Counted from the stretch's first letter, positions 36,103 to 45,723 are shown. The stretch is 64,000 bases of DNA from UBA7672 sp963784415 (GCA_963784415.1 CAWARK010000016.1:1-64000); one strand, 5' to 3'. Program-made: numbers and translations. The notes: generated by a model from the sequence alone, not told the origin.

Positions 36103-37623
36103 ATGAAAACGCCCCGTACCGACCTGGCTGCCAACACGTACGAGTTCGAGGTGACGCCGCTGGTGAAAGCCACCGGCTTCCGCGAGTACGACGCACGCTG
36201 GTGGTTCGGCGGCCCGCAATACCCCAAGGCGCCGGAGCTGAATTTTCTGGGCGTCCAGGCGCTGGGGCTAGGCCTTGGAACCCTGATCCGTGAGATGGGC
36301 GTCGCCCCGCGTATCGTGACCGGCCACGACTACCGGTCTTACTCGCTCTCGATCAAACAGGCACTGACCCTGGGCCTGCTGGAAGCAGGCTTCGAGGTAC
36401 ATGACATCGGCCTCGGCCTGTCGCCGATCGCCTATTACGCCCAGTTCGCACTCGATATTCCGTGCGTTGCGATGGTGACCGCCAGCCACAACGAGAATGG
36501 CTGGACCGGCGTCAAGATGGGCGCGAACAAGCCGCTGACCTTCGGACCCGAAGAGATGGGCCGCCTGAAAGACATCGTGCTCGGCGGCAAGTTCAACCCG
36601 CAACCGGGCGGCAGGCTGGTGCGCGTCGATGGCATGCGCGAGCGCTATATCGAGGCCGTCTCGAAAGACACCAAGCTGACCCGCAAGCTGAAAGTCGTCT
36701 GCGCCTGCGGCAACGGCGCGGCGGGCGCTTTTGCACCTGATGCGCTGCGAGCCATGGGCGCGGAAGTCATCGAGATGGACGCCAATCTCGATTACAATTT
36801 CCCCAAATACAATCCGAACCCCGAAGACCACGAGATGCTGGTCTCGATGGGCCAGGCCGTGAAGGAACACGGCGCGGATCTCTGCGTCGGTTTCGACGGC
36901 GATGGCGACCGTGTTGGCGTGGTGGACGACAAGGGCGAAGAAATCTTCGCCGACAAGATCGGCCTGTTGCTGGCCCGCGACCTGTCGAAGCTGCATCCGG
37001 GCGCGACCTTCGTTGTCGATGTGAAATCGACCGGCCTCTACAAGACCGACCCGGTGCTGAAGGAGAACGGCGTCACGGTCGACTACTTCAAGACCGGCCA
37101 CAGCTACATCAAGCGCCGCACGACGGAACTCGACGCCCTCGCCGGCTTCGAGAAGTCCGGCCACATGTTCTTCCGCAAGCCCTATGGCTATGGCTATGAC
37201 GACGCCCTCGTCGCCGCCGCCGCCGTGCTGCAGATGCTCGACCGCAACCCCGGCCGCTCGCTGTCGGACCTCAAGGCCGAGCTGGGCGATGCGTGGACGT
37301 CGCTCACCATGAGCCCGCACTGCGACGACGAAAAGAAGTACGGCATCGTCGACCAGGTCGTCGCCGACTATCAGGCGCTCGGCAAATCGGGCGGCGAAAT
37401 CCTCGGCCGCAAGATCATCGACGTGAACGTCGTCAACGGCGCCCGCGTGACGCTCGACGATGGCTCGTGGGTGCTGGTGCGCGCCTCGTCCAACAAGCCG
37501 GAGCTGGTGGTCGTGGTCGAGTCGATGCAGGGCGAGGACGACATGCGCGCCCTCTTCCGCAACGAGGTGAAGCCGCGCCTAGCCAAATTCTCCGAGGTCG
37601 GCGGCTACAACCAGGAAATCTGA
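36103..37623 (+). CDS. Phosphomannomutase/phosphoglucomutase
   Basis: A 506-residue alpha-D-phosphohexomutase that interconverts hexose 1- and 6-phosphates for polysaccharide and LPS precursors. Motifs: phosphoserine loop MVTASHNENGWTGVKMG, Mg2+-binding DLCVGFDGDGDRVGVVDD, sugar-binding GFEKSGHMFF and phosphate-binding RASSNKPELVVVVES. The length matches the long alphaproteobacterial type. It is followed by the divL promoter region. The gene is intact. Confidence 0.94.
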   Translation: MKTPRTDLAANTYEFEVTPLVKATGFREYDARWWFGGPQYPKAPELNFLGVQALGLGLGTLIREMGVAPRIVTGHDYRSYSLSIKQALTLGLLEAGFEVHDIGLGLSPIAYYAQFALDIPCVAMVTASHNENGWTGVKMGANKPLTFGPEEMGRLKDIVLGGKFNPQPGGRLVRVDGMRERYIEAVSKDTKLTRKLKVVCACGNGAAGAFAPDALRAMGAEVIEMDANLDYNFPKYNPNPEDHEMLVSMGQAVKEHGADLCVGFDGDGDRVGVVDDKGEEIFADKIGLLLARDLSKLHPGATFVVDVKSTGLYKTDPVLKENGVTVDYFKTGHSYIKRRTTELDALAGFEKSGHMFFRKPYGYGYDDALVAAAAVLQMLDRNPGRSLSDLKAELGDAWTSLTMSPHCDDEKKYGIVDQVVADYQALGKSGGEILGRKIIDVNVVNGARVTLDDGSWVLVRASSNKPELVVVVESMQGEDDMRALFRNEVKPRLAKFSEVGGYNQEI

Positions 37624-37720
37624 AGCAGGACAGTCTAGAAACGTGCCACCCGCACGCGCTAGGCCTTGTTTTCAATTGGAAAATTGTCCCGGAGCCGGGT
37701 TGATCCTGCGGCGCTGTGAT

Positions 37721-37739
37721 CTAGGCAGGAATTGCCTAG
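37721..37739. promoter_or_regulatory. Inverted repeat in the divL upstream region
   Basis: Seven-base arms CTAGGCA and TGCCTAG separated by GGAAT, 14 bases upstream of the CtrA site. It could be a regulator site or part of a weak terminator after the phosphohexomutase gene; there is no T-run. Confidence 0.4.
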
Positions 37740-37752
37740 TCAAAGCAGTCGT

Positions 37753-37768
37753 TTAACCGCCCGTTAAC
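37753..37768. promoter_or_regulatory. CtrA-binding site upstream of divL
   Basis: A perfect TTAA-N7-TTAAC (TTAA at 37753-37756 and TTAAC at 37764-37768), the consensus of the cell-cycle regulator CtrA. An additional half site TTAAC lies at 37788-37792. The site is 87 bases upstream of the divL start, suitable for promoter control, and suggests feedback because DivL acts upstream of CtrA. Confidence 0.8.
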
Positions 37769-37854
37769 CGGCCTCCTTCCAATTGGTTAACTGAGGGCAT
37801 CCGTCTGTAGGATGCCCCAGCGTAGTGATTCGGCCCCGTTGGGACGAGACGACC

Positions 37855-40340
37855 ATGGACATGAGCATGACCCAGCCGCTTGTTCTGCTTGTTGCAGGCG
37901 CTGCTGCGTTTCGGCATCGCCGCCCTTCTCTGGGCGCTGCGCATTTCAGACGGCGCACGTGGCGCCGCCCGCAAGTATCGCGAGCAGGAACAGAAGGTGC
38001 GCGAACAACTGGCGCGCGCCGAGAGCGTGTTCGGCGCCCACCCAGGCGTGATCATGGTCTGGGAGGACGCCGACGTGCCCGAGGGCCAGCCGCGTCCGAA
38101 ACAATCCGAATGGGGCATGCCGAATCTCTATGGCTCGCCCGTCGCCCTGATGGGCATCCTTCGTTTCGCCGACGACGGCACGTCCGAAGATCCGGGCGAA
38201 CGCATTCTCGAAGGCCTCGCCGATCTCGAAGCCCGCGATGGCGCCGGTCAGGACACGACGCTGCGCGAGCGCCTGAAGCAGCTCCGCAAGGATGGCGCAC
38301 CGTTTTCGCTCACCATCATCGGACCGAGCGGTCGCTTCCTCGAAGCCGACGGCCGCACCGCCGGCGCGCGCGCCGTGCTCTGGATCACCGACACCACCAT
38401 CAAGGGCCTCGAAGAATCCGGCGCCCGCGCCCGCATTGAAGAAGCCCGCGCAGCCGTTGCGCGCGATCCGATGGCCTTCCTCGAAATGCTGGGCAAGGCG
38501 CCCTTCCCTGCCTGGCGCATGAGCGGCGCCGGCAAGCTGCAATGGGCCAACCGCGCCTACCTGAAAGCCGTCGGCGCGCCGGGCATCGACCATGTGCTCG
38601 ACCGCCAGATCCTGCTCGACCAGCACGTCACCACGCAGGCGCAGAAGACCATCAACGCCAACGCCGAAACCGACGAGACGCGCCACATCGTCGTCGACGG
38701 CGAGCGCCGTGCGATGCGCGTGAAGATGTTCCCGCTGTCGGGTGGCCTCGGCGGCATGGCCTTCGACATCACCGAACAGGAGAGCGCGCGCGAGACGCTG
38801 GAGAAGAACTCCAAAGCGCACGACGACACGCTGAACCACGTCGCCGATGGCGTCGTCATCTTCGGGCCGGACCGCAAGCTGATCTTCAACAACCGCGCCT
38901 TCCAGGCGATGTGGGATCTCGACCCCGCCGAGCTTCTCAACAAGCCTGACCACGGATCGCTGCTCGACCGCCTGCGCGAGCGCCGCAAGCTTCCGGCGCA
39001 GCCGGACTTCGGCAAATGGCGCCGCGAAGAACTCGCTTACTACCAGGGCGAAAAAGTCGACTTCACCGAGAACCTCTGGAACCTGCCCGACGGCCGCATC
39101 CTGCGCGTCACCCGCCAGCGCCATCCGCTGGGCGGCGCGCTGCTGCTGTTCAAGGACATTACCGATGAAGTCACGCTGAAGGCCGAGTTCAATCGCCTCA
39201 TCAACGTGCAGAAAGCCACGCTCGACCACCTGCGCGAAGCTGTCGTGGTGTTCAGCGCCGATGGCCGCCTCCGCCTCCACAACGACGCGTTCGCCGAACT
39301 GTGGGAACTGCAACGCGAAAGTCTGAACGACAGCCCGGACTATGACGCCGTCGTCAGCCAGTGCGCCCGCATTTTCCATGACCGCAATGTCTGGGCGACG
39401 ATCCGCAGCCGTGTGACCAACCCGTCGCCTGACTACCGCCAGCCGGCGCAGGGCGTGATGCGCACCTCGAACGATCGCACCATCACCTGGATCACCCAGC
39501 CGCTGCCCAACGGCGCGACGCTGGTGGCGTTCATGGACGTGACGGCTGCCCGCAAGGTGGAACAGGCGCTCAAGGACAAGAACGAAGCGCTGCAGGCCGC
39601 CGACAAGCTGAAGAACGAATTCGTGCAGAATGTCAGCTACCAGCTGCGTTCGCCGCTCACGACCATCCTGGGTTATGCCGAATTGCTGGAGAGCGAGATG
39701 CCCGGCCCCCTCAGCGACAAGCAACGCGTACAGGTCGACTCGATCCTGTCCGCCGCCGACCACCTCTCCAAGGTCATCGACAACATCCTCGACCTCGCCA
39801 TGATCGAAGCCGGCAAGATGGAACTGGAACTGTCCAGCTTCTCCCTCCGCTCCGCCATGGAAGGCGCGGTGGACCTGGTGGTGTCATCCGCCCAGAACAC
39901 GAAAGTGCGCGTCGAGATCCTGTGCGACGATCGCATCGGCAACATCCACGCCGACGAACGCCGCATCAAGCAGGTGCTGTTCAACCTGCTCTCGCAACGC
40001 GCTGCGCTTCACGGGCGCCGGCGGCCACATCAAGATCGAAGCGTCGAAGCCGGTGCCGAACGAGAACATCATTCGTCTTGCCGTCTCCGACAACGGACGC
40101 GGCATCGCGGCCGAGCGCCAGTCGAGCGTGTTCGACTCGTTCACGTCGGGCGACACGCGCGGCGCGGGCCTGGGCCTCGCCCTCGTGCGGTCCTTCGTCG
40201 AGCTGCATGGCGGCGACGTGAAGATCAAGTCCGCGCCGGGCACGGGCACGTCGGTCATCTGCCAGTTGCCGGAAACGGCCTCGCCGAAGGCCGCACGCGC
40301 CGAGCTCGAGCTGGGGCCTGAAGCCGTAGCGGCACGCTAA
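37855..40340 (+). CDS. divL: DivL-type cell-cycle kinase with Tyr in place of the phospho-acceptor His; two frameshifts
   Basis: About 827 residues after removing extra bases near 37900 and at 39995. Layout: N-terminal membrane helix (about residues 6-30), a coiled region, several PAS domains (about 170-560), a DHp domain and a HATPase domain. The H-box reads FVQNVSYQLRSPLTTILGYAEL: Tyr (codon 39638-39640, about residue 595) replaces His, the hallmark of DivL. The ATPase domain keeps an N box (RIKQVLFNLLSNA once corrected), SDNGRGIA and RGAGLGLALVRSFVELHGG. In Caulobacter, DivL binds DivK and controls CckA and thus CtrA at the pole. The start MDMSMTQPLVLL is chosen to give the membrane helix. 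Confidence 0.9.
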
Positions 40341-40427
40341 GCCCCAAAAACAGGGCTTGTAGTAAGAGCCCTCAGGCGCGAGTTTCCCCCCGCGAGATCA
40401 AATATGATCCGAGGGAGGACGACTTAC

Positions 40428-41651
40428 ATGACCGCTTCGAAACGGCCGGTGGCGATCGCCGCTGGCGCGCTTGCCATCGCCCTGTGCTCATCAGCCCTGA
40501 GCCCCGCTGCCTTCGCGCAGGACCCGGTCACCAAGCCGCCCGTAAAATCGATCCTGGTCTGGAGCCAGAAGGAGCAGCTTGAGCGCTATCCGGCGATCGA
40601 GAAGGTCTACAAGGTCGGCACGGTCAAGAAGGGCGATAAGGTCTATGCCCTGCCCACCGCCGCGAAACAGATCAATCCGAAGGTGACGGTCGGCAAGAAA
40701 TCCACGACCATCGACGCCTTCATGAAGGCCAACCGCGTCTCCGGCCTGATCGCCATCAAGGATGGCGAAGTCGTGCTGGAAAAATATGCACTGGGCCGCA
40801 AGCCGACGGATCGCTGGACATCGTTCTCGGTCGCAAAATCCGTGACCTCGATCCTGATGGGCGCTGCGATCAAGGACGGTTTCATCAAGTCGGAATACGA
40901 TCAGGTCACACGCTACCTGCCTGAACTGAAAGGCACCGCCTATGACGGCGTGAGCCTGCGCCAGCTGATGACCATGACCACGGGCGTCAAATGGGACGAG
41001 ACGTATTCCAATCCCAAGTCCGATGTGGCGCAGGCCGGCACCGCGCCCTTCAAGGGCGGCGATAGGGTCGCGAACAATCCGCTGCTTATCTACATGAGCA
41101 AGCTGAAGCGTGCGGCGCCTGCGGGCTCCGTCTGGGAATACAAGACCGGCGAGACGGATCTTGCCGGGATCGCGCTCAAGCGCGCGCTCGCGGGCAAGTC
41201 GCTGTCGGAATACGCATCCGACAAACTCTGGAAACCGTTCGGCATGGAGCAGGACGCGATCTGGATGCTCGACAAGGCCGGGCTCGAGCGCGGCGGCTGC
41301 TGCATGAGCATGACGCTTCGTGACTATGCGCGTATCGGCGTGTTCATGATGGGCGGCGGCAAGATCGACGGGAAGAGCATCGTGCCCGACGGCTATATCG
41401 AGGACGCAACCTCCAACCACGTGCCCGCCGGCAAGGCGCGCGCAGCGGGCGCCAGCTATGGTTACTTCTGGTGGCCGATGGAGGATGGCTATCGCGCCGT
41501 CGGCATTTTCGGCCAGGGCATCTACGTCTATCCGGAGGAAAATCTCGTGATCGCGGTCAATTCCGCCCTGCCGAAGGCGACGGACAAGGTGCAGAGCCAG
41601 AAGGCCGGCGCCCTGATCCAGGCCGTTCGCACTGCGGCGAATGGCGGCTAA
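40428..41651 (+). CDS. Exported serine beta-lactamase-like hydrolase
   Basis: A 407-residue protein with signal peptide (VAIAAGALAIALCSSALSPAAFA). Catalytic SxxK in SFSVAKSVTSILMG, and the region LRQLMTMTTGVKWDETYSNP resembles 6-aminohexanoate-dimer hydrolase-like members of the fold. A tyrosine motif appears as WEYKTGETDLAG. It may hydrolyse an amide or ester in the periplasm; the substrate is unknown. ATG 40428 has GGGAGG eleven bases upstream. The gene is intact. Confidence 0.9.
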   Translation: MTASKRPVAIAAGALAIALCSSALSPAAFAQDPVTKPPVKSILVWSQKEQLERYPAIEKVYKVGTVKKGDKVYALPTAAKQINPKVTVGKKSTTIDAFMKANRVSGLIAIKDGEVVLEKYALGRKPTDRWTSFSVAKSVTSILMGAAIKDGFIKSEYDQVTRYLPELKGTAYDGVSLRQLMTMTTGVKWDETYSNPKSDVAQAGTAPFKGGDRVANNPLLIYMSKLKRAAPAGSVWEYKTGETDLAGIALKRALAGKSLSEYASDKLWKPFGMEQDAIWMLDKAGLERGGCCMSMTLRDYARIGVFMMGGGKIDGKSIVPDGYIEDATSNHVPAGKARAAGASYGYFWWPMEDGYRAVGIFGQGIYVYPEENLVIAVNSALPKATDKVQSQKAGALIQAVRTAANGG

Positions 41652-41700
41652 GGGAACGAGTCTGATTGACAGGCGTGACGGGCGCACCAATCTTGCGGGC

Positions 41701-42093
41701 ATGTTTTCGCGGCTGACCCGCATACTGCTGGCGCTCGTCACGGCCTTTGTCTTCACCGGACAGATGGAAGCCGCTGCGCAGCATTGCGCCCGGCTGGCGC
41801 AAGCTGCAGCGATCGTTGCGGTGACAGAACCGGATGCTCCGCCCTGCCATGAAGCCAAGGAGGCCATGGCGGACGTGCACATGGCCATGAACCATAACCA
41901 CAGCGCACCAGCTCATTCCGGTCATGCGAAATCATCACCGCATTGCGAATGCATCGCGGCGCTCACGGGATGGGTCGATCTCGTCGGCGCCACGACGAGC
42001 ACGCATGTCGAGGCCTATTCCTGGCTGGCTCCATCGGAGACCAGCTTCGCGTCAGCCACACCCGACCCGGATCTCCGCCCACCTCGCGCCTGA
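41701..42093 (+). CDS. Small exported His/Cys-rich protein, probably metal-related
   Basis: About 130 residues. A hydrophobic start (MFSRLTRILLALVTAFVFTG) is followed by a mature part rich in His, Met and Cys: QHCARLAQ, PPCHEAKEAMADVHMAMNHNHSAPAHSGH and SPHCECIAAL. Such clusters bind copper or similar metals. It lies 67 bases upstream of the His/Met-rich outer-membrane-type protein and is probably in the same operon. I do not recognise the family; it resembles small accessory proteins of copper-resistance loci. Confidence 0.65.
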   Translation: MFSRLTRILLALVTAFVFTGQMEAAAQHCARLAQAAAIVAVTEPDAPPCHEAKEAMADVHMAMNHNHSAPAHSGHAKSSPHCECIAALTGWVDLVGATTSTHVEAYSWLAPSETSFASATPDPDLRPPRA

Positions 42094-42160
42094 CCTGACC
42101 GAACATGCATGCCGCCTCGCAGGAGGACGGTTTTACGGATTCAGATCAGGACATCCCCCC

Positions 42161-43564
42161 ATGTCACCCGACTTGTCACGTTACGCATTGATCGCATCCG
42201 CGATCATCTTCGCACCCGCAGCGGCGGCGCAGGCGACAGATCATTCCACGCACGACCATTCCGCACATACAGGCCACCCTGCTCCGGCGGAAGAACAACC
42301 CACGAGCACGCCCCCAGACGCGCACGCCAGCCATGAGAGCATGGCCGACATGCTCGGCATGGATCATTCGAAACACACGATGGGCGACGATGCAGATAGC
42401 CAGCACGCCATGGCCGGCGCGCTCGGCGGCTATGCCATGACGCGCGAGGCCAGCGGCACGAGTTGGCAGCCCGAGGCCGCGCCGCACCGCATGCTGATGT
42501 CGTCCGCTGGCGACTGGATGCTGATGGGGCATGCCACGCTCGACATGCTCTACACCTCGCAAGGCGGTCCGCGCGGCGACGACAAGGCGTTCATCGCTGG
42601 CATGTTCATGGGCGTGGCGCAGCGCCGGTTCGACAATGGCGACGTGCTGCAATTCCGCGGCGCTGTGAGCCCCGATCCGCTGATGGGCAAAAGAGGCTAT
42701 CCGCTGCTACTCGCGGCGGGCGAGACCGCTGATGGCGTCGACACGCTGGTGGACCGGCAGCATCCGCACGACTTCGTCATGGAGCTGTCGGCCAGCTATT
42801 CCCATCAGCTCGGCGATGGACAGAGCGTGTTTGTCTATGGCGGTCTGCCGGGCGAACCCGCGTTCGGCCCGCCCGCCTTCATGCATCGCCCTGCCGCTGA
42901 GCCGAACCCGGAAGCACCGATCACGCACCACTGGATGGACTCAACGCACATTACTTTTGGAGTCGTGACAGCCGGGTATGTGAATGGCGACGTGAAGATC
43001 GAGGCTTCGCGCTTCCGCGGCCGCGAGCCCGATCAGGATCGCTACGATATCGAGACGGGAAAGCTCGACTCGACGGCCGTGCGTCTGTCGTGGAACCCGA
43101 CGGAGAACTGGTCGCTGCAGGCGAGCTGGGCCGATGTGACCAGTCCTGAGCAACTTGAGCCCGACGTGGATGTCACCAAATGGTCCGCCAGCGCGCTCTA
43201 CACGCAGGCCATCGGCGATGGCTCGCTATCCCTTACCGGCGCGTTCGCGCGCAAGATCAGCAGCGAAGATGTCACGCTGGATGCCTGGCTCGGTGAAGCG
43301 GCGTGGAAGCTTGACCAGGTCTGGACGGTCTTCTCGCGCGTCGAGGCGATCGAGACGGATGAGTTGGGCCTTATCCATCATGGCCCGGTCGAGAAGGTGG
43401 CGCGCGCGACGCTGGGTGTCTCGCGCGACTTCGAACTCAACGACACGGTCACGATGGTGCTTGGGGCCTCGGCTACCAAGAACTGGGTCAGCGATGCGCT
43501 GGCGCCGCTTTATGACGGCGACCCGACAGGCGTTCTGGGCTTCGTACGCTTCAAGCTGGGCTAG
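42161..43564 (+). CDS. Outer-membrane beta-barrel-type protein with His/Met-rich N-terminus
   Basis: A 467-residue protein. Signal peptide (LIASAIIFAPAAAAQA), then a metal-ligand-rich stretch with repeated DHS-x-H and M/H clusters (DHSTHDHSAHTGH, HESMADMLGMDHSKHTMG). From about residue 120 the alternating pattern and phrases such as HPHDFVMELSASYSHQLG, SLSLTGAFARKISSEDV and a final aromatic-free strand VLGFVRFKLG suggest a barrel. The His/Met region recalls CopB/PcoB-type copper proteins, but the rest does not match them clearly. Likely role: copper tolerance at the envelope (inference). Confidence 0.65.
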   Translation: MSPDLSRYALIASAIIFAPAAAAQATDHSTHDHSAHTGHPAPAEEQPTSTPPDAHASHESMADMLGMDHSKHTMGDDADSQHAMAGALGGYAMTREASGTSWQPEAAPHRMLMSSAGDWMLMGHATLDMLYTSQGGPRGDDKAFIAGMFMGVAQRRFDNGDVLQFRGAVSPDPLMGKRGYPLLLAAGETADGVDTLVDRQHPHDFVMELSASYSHQLGDGQSVFVYGGLPGEPAFGPPAFMHRPAAEPNPEAPITHHWMDSTHITFGVVTAGYVNGDVKIEASRFRGREPDQDRYDIETGKLDSTAVRLSWNPTENWSLQASWADVTSPEQLEPDVDVTKWSASALYTQAIGDGSLSLTGAFARKISSEDVTLDAWLGEAAWKLDQVWTVFSRVEAIETDELGLIHHGPVEKVARATLGVSRDFELNDTVTMVLGASATKNWVSDALAPLYDGDPTGVLGFVRFKLG

Positions 43565-43588
43565 AGATTTGCGCTGTCCCGTCCGGCG

Positions 43589-44345
43589 TCAGCTGGGCGG
43601 GATCTGCGTGAAGCTTTCGACCAGCGAGCCCGACAGCATGCGCCAGCCATCCACCAGCACGAAGAAGATCAGTTTGAACGGCAGCGAGATGGTGACGGGC
43701 GGGAGCATCATCATACCCATCGCCATCAGGATGGACGACACGACAAGGTCGATCACCAGGAAGGGCAGGAAGACCATGAAGCCGATCTCGAAGGCGCGCT
43801 TCAGCTCCGAGATCATGAAGGCGGGCGCGAGAACCTGAAACGGTGCGTCGGAGGCGTTCTGCAGGTTCTGGATATTGGCCATGTCGGCGAACAGGGCGAC
43901 ATCCGCCTCGTTGGCGTGTGCGCCCATGAATTTCTGCACCGGGCCTAAGGACGCGCGGGATCGCCTCCTCCAGCGTGATCGCCTCGGCCATGTAAGGCTG
44001 GATGCCGGCTTCGTAGGATTGCAGGAAGGTCGGCGTCATCACGAAGGCGGTGAGGAACAGCGACAGCGAGATGATGACCGAGTTGGGCGGCGCGTTCTGC
44101 AGTCCGATGGCCGTACGCACGAGCGAGAGCACCACGACGATGCGGACGAACGACGTGGTCATCACCAGGATGGACGGCGCCAGCGACAGCACCGTGATGG
44201 CGGCAACCATCTGCACGATGCCGGACGTCAGCCCCTGCCCCGTGCCGAGATCGACGGAGATCGTCTGCGGCAATGCCGAAGGCGCCACGAGGATCGCGAG
44301 GCCCAGCAGCGGAACAAGGCGTGCAAGTGTGCGAAGGATCTTCAT
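43589..44345 (-). CDS. fliP: Flagellar export apparatus protein FliP, one frameshift
   Basis: About 251 residues after skipping one base at 43946. Signal-like N-terminus, then ISVDLGTGQGLTSGIVQMVAAITVLSLAPSILVMTTSFVRIVVVLSLVRTAIG and PPNSVIISLSLFLTAFVMTPTF, and after the shift FMGAHANEADVALFADMAN, LAPAFMISELKRAFEIGFMVFLPFLVIDLVVSSILMAMGMMMLPPV: the FliP signatures. It forms the export gate core with FliQ and FliR. The start overlaps the fliO stop (ATGA). The shift site on the coding strand reads CTT AGG C. Confidence 0.93.
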
Positions 44346-44653
44346 TGTCCGCACTCGCCAGTTGCCGACGGCGGGATGGGCGCGAAAGGCGGCGGTGTTT
44401 CGCGTGAGGCGATCAGCGTGTCGCCGGTCGGCGCAAGGCAGACGAGATGTTCCTTGTCGCCCCAGCGTACGACAGCGAGTTTCCGGCGCAGGTCGAGCGA
44501 GCGCCATTCGACGACCTTGAGATCCTGGCTGACCTGCCCCGCCTTGAGCCCGATGCGGCTGCCATACTTGCGGAGCAGCCACGTGCCGCCGAGCAGCAGG
44601 CCGAGCACGAAAGCCAGTGCGGCGAGGGCCTTGATGACCGAGAAAAAGTCCAT
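44342..44653 (-). CDS. fliO: Flagellar biosynthesis protein FliO
   Basis: A 103-residue protein with one N-terminal membrane helix (VIKALAALAFVLGLLLGGTWLLRKYG) and a short cytoplasmic domain (LKVVEWRSLDLRRKLAVVRWGDKEHLVCLAPTGDTLI). The LRRKLxVVRxxxxEHLV pattern is typical of FliO, which helps assemble FliP. It is translationally coupled to fliP and transcribed divergently from flgB. Confidence 0.87.
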   Translation of the reverse strand: MDFFSVIKALAALAFVLGLLLGGTWLLRKYGSRIGLKAGQVSQDLKVVEWRSLDLRRKLAVVRWGDKEHLVCLAPTGDTLIASRETPPPFAPIPPSATGECGQ

Positions 44654-44745
44654 GTTGGACAGCCAATTGCGGCCATTCGGGCCGGTTTCTTGGTTAATCC
44701 ATCGGAAATGTCGGTAAACGGAGCGTTAACGCCGGGGCGCGGCCT

Positions 44746-44760
44746 TTAAGACGCCCTTAA
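44746..44760. promoter_or_regulatory. CtrA-binding site in the fliO-flgB divergent region
   Basis: A perfect TTAA-N7-TTAA (44746-44749 and 44757-44760), 53 bases upstream of flgB and about 93 bases from the fliO start. CtrA controls early flagellar operons in Caulobacter. Two further TTAA half sites lie between it and fliO. Confidence 0.78.
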
Positions 44761-44813
44761 GCAAAGCGGTCAAATCTGCCTAGCGATGGGCTTTCGCCCG
44801 GGTGGACAGAGCT

Positions 44814-45248
44814 ATGGCCGATCCCAACCAGATGTCCGTGTTTTCCCTGATGAAGGCCCGCATGCAGATGCTGGGCGAGCGTCAGAAGATCGTCGCCCAG
44901 AACGTCGCTAACGTGTCGACGCCCGGCTTCGTGCCCAGCGATATCGACCAGGAAGCCTTCGCCGCGACGCTTCAGCGCATGTCCGGCCGCGGCGCCGGCG
45001 GACCGGGACGGACCGCGATGGTGGCCACGCAAGCCGGACACATGACCGCCCCGCACGGCCCCGCCATGCGGGGCATGACGCCTGTGAAATCTCCTGACTC
45101 CGAAACGACGCTCGACGGCAATGCCGTGGTGGTCGAGGAGCAGATGATGAAGATCGCCGAAACCCGAATGGATTTCGAGACCATGGTTGGCCTGTACCAG
45201 AAGAGTCTGGGCCTGCTGAGGATGGCGTCGCGTTCACCGGGACGGTGA
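44814..45248 (+). CDS. flgB: Flagellar basal-body rod protein FlgB
   Basis: A 144-residue proximal rod protein. LMKARMQMLGERQKIVAQNVANVSTPGFVPSDID is the N-terminal rod motif with the ANVSTPG box; the C-terminal helix ends KIAETRMDFETMVGLYQKSLGLLRMA. The length is usual. It heads the flgB-flgC-fliE operon behind the CtrA site. Start ATG 44814 (MADPNQMSVF) is preferred over an earlier in-frame codon. Confidence 0.93.
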   Translation: MADPNQMSVFSLMKARMQMLGERQKIVAQNVANVSTPGFVPSDIDQEAFAATLQRMSGRGAGGPGRTAMVATQAGHMTAPHGPAMRGMTPVKSPDSETTLDGNAVVVEEQMMKIAETRMDFETMVGLYQKSLGLLRMASRSPGR

Positions 45249-45277
45249 GCGCCACGCGCGCGTAGGAGACGACACAC

Positions 45278-45694
45278 ATGTCATCCGACCTCATGTCCGC
45301 CATGGGCGCGGCCGCAACGGGCCTGCGCGCGCAAACGGTGCGCATCCGGATTTCGGCCGAGAACCTCGCCAACGCCGACGCGACATCCAACACGCCGGGC
45401 GGCGATCCGTATCGCCGGAAAGCTCCCGTGTTCCGCTCCTACTACGATCGCGAGATCGGCGCTGACGCCGTGAAGGTCACGGGATCGCGCATGGACATGT
45501 CGCCCTTCCAGATGAAGTACGATCCCAGCCATCCTGCCGCCGATGCCAATGGCTATGTGAAAACGTCGAACGTCTCGACGCTGGTCGAGATGGCTGATCT
45601 TCGCGAAGCGCAACGCGCTTACGAAGCCAACCTCAACGTGATCGAATCGAGCCGCTCCATGATGCTCGGCGTCGTCTCGCTGCTGAAAGCGTGA
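45278..45694 (+). CDS. flgC: Flagellar basal-body rod protein FlgC
   Basis: A 138-residue rod protein. Rod motif LRAQTVRIRISAENLANADATSNTPGGDPYRRKAPVF near the N-terminus, then DPSHPAADANGYVKTSNVSTLVEMADLREAQRAYEANLNVIESSRSMM, the C-terminal helix motif of the family. It is 29 bases after flgB, with a GGAG-type ribosome site. Confidence 0.95.
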   Translation: MSSDLMSAMGAAATGLRAQTVRIRISAENLANADATSNTPGGDPYRRKAPVFRSYYDREIGADAVKVTGSRMDMSPFQMKYDPSHPAADANGYVKTSNVSTLVEMADLREAQRAYEANLNVIESSRSMMLGVVSLLKA

Positions 45695-45723
45695 GGCCCG
45701 AAAGCAAGAATAGGAGAGTCTAG

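Noticed and set aside
37946..39763. 605-residue minus-strand frame over divL
   Set aside because: Antisense shadow without motifs; the plus-strand frame has PAS, DHp and ATPase boxes.
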